Shown in pieces: positions 33,501 through 42,500 of a stretch of DNA of 64,000 nucleotides (position 1 is its first letter; each line of letters starts with the position of its first letter). This DNA comes from Nonomuraea sp. MG754425 (GTDB lineage: Bacteria > Actinomycetota > Actinomycetes > Streptosporangiales > Streptosporangiaceae): assembly GCF_021699195.1 (NCBI RefSeq), contig NZ_SSXE01000009.1:28824-92823 (forward strand). The letters run 5' to 3'. The notes under the pieces are model-generated. The model worked only from the letters and a program-made list of their open reading frames with translations, did no database searches and was not told where the DNA came from. Made by a program: the position numbers and the translations under genes.

Positions 33501-36500
33501 ACAGATCACCGACCGGCACGTAGTCGGACGCCAGGATGGTCACCCTGACGCCGTGCGGCGCCTCGGCCAGCAGGGCGGCGCTGTCGACGCCGTCGAGCAG
33601 GGTGTCCACGGTGAACTCCGCGCCGGGCCGGATTCCGGGGGGGATCAGGCCGTCGGGTAACCGGGCGAACACGTATCCCTCCGCACTCGGCCGTTCCGCC
33701 AGCTCGGCATCGGCACGGGAGAGCACGTCACTCTGATGCCGGGCGGTCACCTGCGTCAGATGCTCGTTCCGCAGGAGGTCGCCCAGGACGGGACCGGGCG
33801 GAGGCCGCCACGCGGGCACGCGATACTCGACGGTCGCAGGGGGCTCGGAGAGCGCGATCGGGATCAGCCGGGTGTCGTCGGAGCCGGTGAACGTGCTCAG
33901 GGTGTGCAGAATCCGCTCGTACCGGCCGATGAGGCCGAGCCGGTCGAAGATGCCGCGAAGCGCTTCGAACCGGGCGGTGAGGTCGGCGACGTCACGGGAC
34001 GACAGCACCGGCGCACCGGCCCGGAACTCCCAGTCGAAGGCTGAGCCGAAGTGGACCAGGAGCGGGTTGGCGTCGAGCAGCCGCCGCAGAGTCGCGTGGT
34101 TCATCGGCCGATCCTGGCTCAACAGGGTGTACAGCGCCCGGGCGGCCAGGCGGGCCCGCGCCTCGGCGGTGGACTCCGGAGGTCCCGTGAGCTCCTCGTA
34201 GACGATGAACGGGGTGGCACGGTGGAAACCCGGCTTGCCGTCCGTGGCTTCGCGGGCCTCCTCCAGCCTGGCTTCGAATTCGTCGGCTGCCGAGCGGGCC
34301 GGGAACTCGTGGCGCAGCGCCCGCCGGCCGTCACCGAAGACCACCTCAGTGGTGCGGCCGGAGGTGCCGATCACCTCGGAGACGCCGGTGGCCAGGCTCG
34401 CCCGGAGCTCGTTGCTGCCGTAGGCGCGCCACACATACCCCTCCACCTCGTCCATGTCGACCGCCGGGCCGTCGAGGCCGAGCGCCCTGCGCACCAGCGC
34501 GCGGACGAGCACCTCCGAGCCGATGAAGAAGGGGATCCGCTCCGCCTGTGACCCGTCGGCGAACGTGATCACGATACGCAGCGTCGGTGGCGGCAGCGTC
34601 CCGGCCCGCTGCCGGATGTTGTGACGGAGGCGGCGAGCCGCGTTGATCAACCGGCTCGCGGCTCCCGTCCTCGCCGGAGCGGGCGGGTGCTCGTCCGTGG
34701 TCGTGAGCCGGTCGAGGTGGCCGAGGCGCAGCCGCTGTCCCGGCGCGGCGGCCAGGACGTCCTCCACTCCGATCGCGTTGGCGGCGAGCGGACCGCCGGC
34801 CAGGGACTCGTGCCGGGCCATGATCTGGTCGAACTGCGACAGCAGGCCCAGTGCGGCGAAGTCCGCGCGGGCGTCTTCCAGCATGGTCCTCAGCGTCTGC
34901 ACGTCCGACGGGGACAGCGGGTTGCTCAGCCACTCGCGCTTCCCTGAGGCGTCTTCACGCAGGAACAGCTCCAGGAGGGGGGTGCTGCTCGGGTGCAGGT
35001 GGAAAGCCGGTCGGGTGACGAACGGCGTGACGTCGGCGAGGGCGACCAGGTATCCGGTCAGCACCGCTTCGCGAGTGCCCAGGAACTCGGACGAGGCGTC
35101 GGCGGGTGTCCAGTCGATCAGGATGCCCAGGTCACCGGCCGCCCTGGCGGTTGCGACCAGTCCCAGGCGGCCGGCCAGCTCAGCCATCAGCAGGGCCAGA
35201 TCCCGCTCCTGACGGGTCGAATACTCCAGGAGCAGCGCGGACGTGCCGTCGCTCAGCGTCACCTCGGAGAGGTTCGCGCCGAGCGGAAGTGGATCGCCTT
35301 CGACACCCGTCGCCGCGAACTCGCCGGTCTCGTCGAAGTTGATCAGGCTGTCGATGGTGCTCCGGCGCGAGCCTCCGGTGCGGATGGCGAGATCCTGTTC
35401 CACGGCGGCGATCTCGTCCAGCAGCACGCGTTGGGCGTCGGTGCCACCGGCCTCGGTGGCTTCCCGCAACTTGCGCCGGAGGAACGTCAACTCGTTGCGG
35501 CGCGCGCTGACGCACTCGTCGCGGGCACGGTCGTCAGGTGACGTGTGGGTGTGACCGTCTCCTGCCATCCGGTGTTGCAGCACGTCACTGATCTCATGGA
35601 GGACCAGCCGGCCGATCTGGTCGTCGGCGACCCCCGGAGCGAGGGTCATCAGGTGGGGATCATCTGCCGTGCCGGCGACGTTCTCGACCGTCGTGTTGCC
35701 GAGGTACCCTCCCTCGACGGGTCTCACCTTCACCCGGAAGTGCAGCGTCCCGAAATCGCGGGTGTCCACCAGGATGGTGTCGCTGCCTTCTTCCCAGCGG
35801 ATCCCCAGGACGGTGTCGGTGGCGCCGGAGAAGTCGCTGAGCTCCACATCCCTGTTGAACAACCTTCTGGCCAGCGGGACGGTCAGCTCACCTTCCGATG
35901 CGGGCCGGCCGTCGGCGACGAATCCGGACTCGGGGATCGGCGCGCCGTGGGTGACCCCGCTGTCCCAGGGGGCGGCGGGCGGGGTGCCGCCGCGGCGGGT
36001 GATGTCCGCGGCGATCGCGGTGATGGCCTCGGCGAGGCGGTCGCGTACGGCCTGCTCCGTGGCCTGCCGCCACTTCCGGGAAAGGTGGGCGTGCTCGTTG
36101 AGACGGGGGACGACGTGCGGGTCATGAACTCCGTGGCCCTCGGCGGACGCGGGCGATGAGGCTCCGGCCACGCCCTGCGGCCCGCCGGCCGCCTGCCCGG
36201 CCTGGGACAGGGCGAGGCGTGAGAGCTCGTGCACCATGACCGACGACACGACCTGCGGGTCCAGGCGTGGGGACAGGACCATGACGTGCGGGTCCCGGGC
36301 GGTGCCGGCGTGGAGGTCCGTACGGCCGGGCAGGCTCTCGCCGGGGTCGCCGATCGTCACCCGGACGTGCTGGTCGGGCATGGACGGCGACCGCACCACC
36401 AGCACGTCCGGCGCGGCCCAGGTCAGCCCGGTGACGGCGCCGTCGAAGTCCGTCGGCGCCACGTCCTGCGCGAGCACTTCCGGCAGGGACAGGTCGGGAT

Positions 36501-39500
36501 CGCCGGCAGGCCGGGCGGAGGCGTCGAACGGCGTGCCGGGGAGCGCGGGCGAGGGGACGGCCGGCGGCTCGTAGGGGTAGGCGGGCGCGGCCGGCGGGAT
36601 GGTGACGCCGAGTTCCCGCAGCACCTGCTGCGTGAAGGTGCCCGGCTCCCCGGAGGTCATGAAGACGTGGCGCAGATCGAGGTTCAGCCGCGCGGCGGCG
36701 GCCAGCACGCCGGGGGAGAGCGTGGAGAACGCCTGGGCGAACCCGCCGTCGGGAGTCTCGCTGTGGACGGTGCCGTCGGGGTGGACCAGGTAGCGGTGCT
36801 CGCCGTCCGGTTCCTGGACGATCACCAGGACCGGCTTCCCGTCCTGGCGCGCCTGCAGCCGGGCGGCTCCCAACTGCGGGATCAGGCCCGGGGCAGCCTC
36901 GGTGGCGATGACCGGTTCGGTCGCCAGGGGCGTGGGGGCGAAACGCACGCCCGCCTCCATCCGGGCGCGCAACTCGGTGAGCTGTTCTCCGAAGAGGGTC
37001 ACATAGACCTCACCGTGGCTGGCGTGCCGCAGATGGACGGGGGCACCCACGGCCTTGTCCGTCCTGCCGGGACGACGGGCCCGGCGCTGGAAGGTGAGGT
37101 CGTAATCCACCCTGAGGCGGACGGTGTAGAGCTCGCCCTCCTTGAACTCGCTGAGTTCGGTCCGGACCCCGTTCATGTCGGTCATGCCCTCGGACGACTG
37201 CTCGCCGACCGACTTGCCGTAGCCCATTCCGGTGACGTCGTCGTTGCCGGAGGCGGTCCCGCTGAAGGGGGCCAGCCTGCCACGGCCCATGGTCGTACTC
37301 GTGGTGGTCGAGGTCCTGTCGACCTCTCCTATCTCGCCGTCGAACGGACCGGCGATGACCTCAAGATCGGACAGGTTGGCCTCGATCGTGACGTCCACGC
37401 CCTGGTCGTCGGCGTCCAGCCAGGCCACCGAGACCATCCGGGCGCCGCCTGGCCGGGACATCTGCTCGAAACCGGTGAGCAGGGCGTCGACGGACAGCCG
37501 GGTGACCAGCTCCGCCCTGCTCAACGTCATGTTCCGGTTGCCGGTCAGCTTCCCCAGTCGTTCGGTGACGACCTGGAGCAGGGACGGCCGGCCTTCGAAC
37601 AGCGAGTCGGGGAAGAAGCCGGGGTGCAGTTCGACCCGCCGGGGGTCGTTGACCGCAGGGCGCTCCGCCGGCCTTTCGGCGAGCGGCCTGATCATGCCGC
37701 CCGGGATGCGACGGACCAGGGTGGCGTTCAGCCGGCGGGTCTCCGTCCGCACCGGCCTGCGCCGGACGGCCACCGCGTCGGCCGCGGTCTTGGTCTTCCC
37801 CCTTGGCAGGGGTCTGCGTTCCACGGTGACCTCAAGGGTGAACTCCTGTTGCACCCGGGCCATTCCGAGGAACAGCTTGAGCCGCTGGAGCCTCGTCTCC
37901 TGCGAGTTGCGCGCGCCCGTCACGGAGCGGGTGCGGTCCGTCGACAGGCCGAGCCCGCGGCCCCGGCCGTCATCCCCGCCGTTGTACTCCCCGCCGAAGC
38001 CCCAGGAGCCGCTGGACGTCTTCGACTCGGTGATGTCGGTGTAGCGGTAGCGCTGCTTGATGCCGCCCGCTTCGTTGGTGTGGCCGACCAGCGTCGCCTG
38101 CTCCCTCTCGGCGGCTCCCTGGGGCACCACCTTCACCGTGACGGTGATCTCCTCGGCGATCCCGCTGTCCGCACTGCCCGTGGCGACGTAGCTCTTCTGG
38201 TAACCGGCCTCGCTCCACATGTCGTTGACGTGCATGTCGGCTCGGGTGCGCGCGAAGTCGACGCCCACTTCCCCACGCAGGGTGGGGACGGCGGCCAGCA
38301 CCTCGGGCGCGATCTCCGACAGGATGCCCAGCACCTGCTCGCCCAGCCTCGTGGGGACCCCCTGCTCGTCGGTCATGGTGAAGGACTCCACCATGCTCGC
38401 CCCCATCGCGCTCACGTACGGGGGAGCCAGCACGACCTGGCGACCTCGATCGATGAGATCGGCGGCGGCGCTGAGCGCCCGATCGAGCCGCCGGCGCAGG
38501 AGCTTGCCCTTCTCGCTCTTCGGCTCCGGACCGAGCTGTGCGACCTCCCTGAGCCGGTCCAGCAGGCGGCGCAGGGTGTGCTTGCCGGACAGCGGGACCT
38601 CGCCGGGGGACAGGGCGGCCAGATCCGCGAGATAGCGCTGGACGAGCGGTGTCGCGAGCGTCCGGTCGAGGTCCAGACTGCCGTTGAGGAACCGCTCGAC
38701 CGCGTCGGCGACCAGGTGCAGGGGCAGCTTGAACTCGCCGTCGGCGTACAGGCGCAGGGCGTCGTACTCGGGCAGCGTCAGCAGGGCGGTGCCCTGGGTG
38801 CTCGCCAGGTTCTCGTCGGGCGACGAGCCGTTCTCCAGGCTCTCCCGGCCGGTGAGCTGGAAGCCCACCCCGACGCTGAGGATGTAGTGCCGGCCGGTCT
38901 CGATCGTGAGTTCCTCGGTGCCCCAGATGTCGAGCACCGATCTGGAGGTCGAGGTGGTTCCGGAGCGGGACGGAAGCGTGACCTTGCCGCCGTCTCGGGA
39001 GGTGCCCTGGTCGTCGAGATCCGACCCGCTGACGGACGCGCCGGCGTTCCCGTTCCAGGACTTGCCCCAGTTGATTCCGGCGCTGCCCAAGGCGAACTTG
39101 ATGTCCCCTGTCACATGGTCGACGACGCCGACGACCTCCGCCTGGCCGTACTCGCCTGACACGGACAGGGACGAGCGGGCAGGCGACGCGCGGGCGTCGA
39201 TGCCGGTCTCGGAGCCGAAGGCGCCTTCCTCCCACTCGGGATGGGAGACGAGGTTGCGCACGTTGAGCAGGGCCGCGAAGTGCTGGAAGGCGTGCGAGCC
39301 CGCCCGCATCCCCCTCGGCAGCGCCCGCCGTCCGGCCTCCAGCATGCCGCCCGCGTCCAGGTGCAGGAGCCTGGCGCGGGCCAGGACGCTGTCCGGGAGC
39401 TTGCCCACGGACGCGTTCCTGGGTTCGGTCTCGGGCAGGAGGTCGGTGGCGATGACGAGCTTGGCCGCACCGGCGACGGCGGGGAGGCTGTTCTTGACTT

Positions 39501-42500
39501 CGCCTTCCTGCAGGATCTCGATGATCAGGTGGTGGCCGAGGCTGAAGATGGCGACGGGACCGGTGCTCTCTTCCAGCGTGACGATGTTCTGCGTGCTGCC
39601 GACGCTGGAGCCGACGTTTCGCGTGTGCCCGCCACCGCCGCCGACGTTGGCCTCGTGAGCGAGGCCGTTCTGCCCCTGGTCGGGGGCTTCGCCCATCTTC
39701 CACCCGACCTTGCCGGGGTACGTCCTGGATCGGCTGTGACCGCGACCCGAGGTGTCGGAGCCGATGTCGAGGTTGACCACCGTCTGCGAGGTGCTCTGCC
39801 CGATGTAGGTGACGTCGTCGAAGTTCTGCACCAGCTTGACGCGCACGGTGTAGTGCTCCGGGGCGGCGTTGGCCCGGTGGCGCACCAGGTCGATGAGCAG
39901 GCCGTCCTGCGCCGCCTGGTCGTAGCCGGCCTGCGTGCGCACCGCGGACAACTGCCGGACGACTTCGTTCAGGTTGACGAGCTGGCTCGCCTGCTCCAGC
40001 TCATTGCCGGAGAACACCAGCTCGCCGTTTTCGATCTTCGGGATCACCCCGCGCTCGCCGAGATCCTGGAGGACCTTCCCGGCGACGTCGTCCAGCCCGG
40101 TGATCTCCTGGACCAGGGCGGGGCCCGCGCCGCGCATCTGGCCCGGCCCGTCGCCCTGCCACGTCGGCAGTTCCGGCTTGCGCCCGGTGGGCGGCTCGGG
40201 GTCGGGGTCGCCACGCAGGACGGGGAGCCCGTCGGCCCCGATCTTCGGCGTTCCGTTGACCTGCACCGGTGCGGCGGCGTCGATGGGCAGGCCGAAGCGG
40301 TAGGCCGCCGCTTCCTGCATGCTGACCAGCGCGGTGCCTGTCACGGACGGCAGGGACGTCGAGGGCGTGCTGCCGGCCCCCTCGATCGTGATCGTGTGCT
40401 TGAGTTGCAGCTTGTACGCCTGCCTGTGCCCGGTCTTGCGGTGCACGCTCGGGTGGATGGCCTGGGAGTTGGCGGTCGACGTATACGACTGGCCGGCGGA
40501 TCTGCCCAGCTCCGGGCTGGGGCCCATCGTCGGAGCGTAGGAACCCGGCAGGTTGACGTCCTCGATCATGGCGATGTCCAGCCCGGCCGAAACGCTGCCT
40601 CCCAGCGAGCCGCCGCTCGACGCTCCCCCGAGCACGCCGGCGAAGTCGTTGAGCACCTCCTCCTCCCACTCGTCGGGGGTCGGCCGCCCCACCATCTGGC
40701 TGCTGGGCACCTCGACGACCTCGGTGTCGATCGTGATCCGCACCTTGGCCCCACCACCGGTGGGGATCGTCAGGGTGAGCCCGCCGTTGACCGCCTCGCG
40801 CAACGCTCCCGGCAGCGTGTCGACGATCGCCGTGCGCAGATTGTGCTGGGCCACGGTGCCGATCTTGGCGAAATCGCCGCCGAGCTTTTCCGCGACGTCC
40901 TTGAGGATCTGCTCGAGATCCGACATGCCGGTGACCGTCACGTTGGGCAGGTTCGGGTCCCGCCTGCCGGGGTCGATCGTGATCGTCTTCTTCGGCGGCG
41001 GCTCGACGTGCGCGTGCGAGAACCACATCCGCTGGCCGGAGGCGTCGCCGGGAGCGCCGGAGTTCACGGTGGCACCGTCCCGCCATTCCGGCGATGACCT
41101 GGTGCGTATCGCCACCGTCCAGGTGGCCGCGGCTTCGTACAGCATCGACTCGCCGCGGTTGTCGCGAACGGCGCCGAACTGGGCGAAGACCCCCCGCCCA
41201 CCGGTCACGCTGCCGGTGCGCCCGCCGCTCGCGCCGAGTTTGATGTTCAGGAGGGAGCCGATCCAGCGAAATACCGACTCGTCACGGTACATGGCGGCCA
41301 GGGCCCTGCTGTCGAAGCGCGGCGAGCGGCCGACACTGTTCGACTGGGTGGCCGTGACCGTCCGGCCTCCCAGGGAGAACACCCCCATCATGATCTCCGA
41401 GGCCACGACCTGTGGGTCGAAGATCTCGACGAGGTCGTCGATCTGGAGCCTGATCCGCACCTCCGCCGGATTCCCGGCGTTGTCGACGCGCAGCACCGCG
41501 CCGTCCTCGGTGAGGAGCTTGTGGAAGTTCTGGCGGAGGAACCGCTCCAGCTCACTGGCGGTGTAGGTGCGGACGACACCGTTCTGGCCCAGGACGTCGT
41601 TCACGGTCTCGGTGAGCCGGTTCAGGTGGGCCATCCTGCCCGTCGGCACCGCGTCGGTCCAGCTCTCCTTGCTCGGCAGCGTGTTGCCCCAGGCTTCACG
41701 GAAGCCCACGTGGGCGCGTCTGGCCCGGCCGATTGACCGGCGTCTGTTCGGCGGTACCGCCTGGTACTTCTCGTACGACTCCCGCGCCGCCCTGGCTCGA
41801 TCCAGGGCCTTCTGGTACAGCCTGGCCATCCTGAGGTGCCGATTCCGCGTGGCGCGGTGGAGTCGCACCTCTTCCCTGGCCTTGCGCCACCGTTCCTGGC
41901 TGCCCTGGTCCTGATGGCGCCTTGCCTTCCTGCCTTTCGTCACGGCCTTCTTCGCCTCGTCGTCGGCCTTCTTGGCGCTGTTCTTCTTCGACTCGACCTG
42001 GTCGCTCAGGTTCTGCTCGACCTGGTGGAAGGCGTCGATGAGGGACTGAACCTCCGCATCGGACGGCTCACCGGCCGGTACGGCAGGCAGGACGGGCGGG
42101 CGCGGCTGCCCCGCGGGCGCCCAGGGAGGTGGCGGCGCGGCGTGGCCACGCGCGGCCAGGTCGCGCAGCACGCCGTCGATGTCCACCGCGAGCAGGCGCT
42201 GCTCGACGGGGTCCGCTGTCTGGTGCCACCGCTCGACGAGGTATCCGAGCTCGTTGAGCCTGGCCAGAACGCACGCGTCATGGGTGTGCGGTCGCCGCCC
42301 GCCGCGCAGCAGCCTGCGCAACCTGCCCGGCCCGGCCGGCTCGGCCAGCCGCTGCAGGGTGTCGGTGATCTCGTGCAACCAGGTCCTGGGCGCCTGGTCG
42401 GCGGCCGTGCCGGAGGCGAACTGGACGAGGTGCGGATCGTCCCGGCTGCCCGATCTGATCTCGGTTTCACCCATGAGGTCGCCGCTCAGGACGGCGACGA

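Noticed and set aside
36229..41097. A 976-residue and a 618-residue + strand frame opposite the giant gene
   Set aside because: Composition is typical of antisense translation (Gly/Val/Asp/Gln-rich) and there is no start signal or domain. The - strand frame is continuous and coupled to its neighbours.
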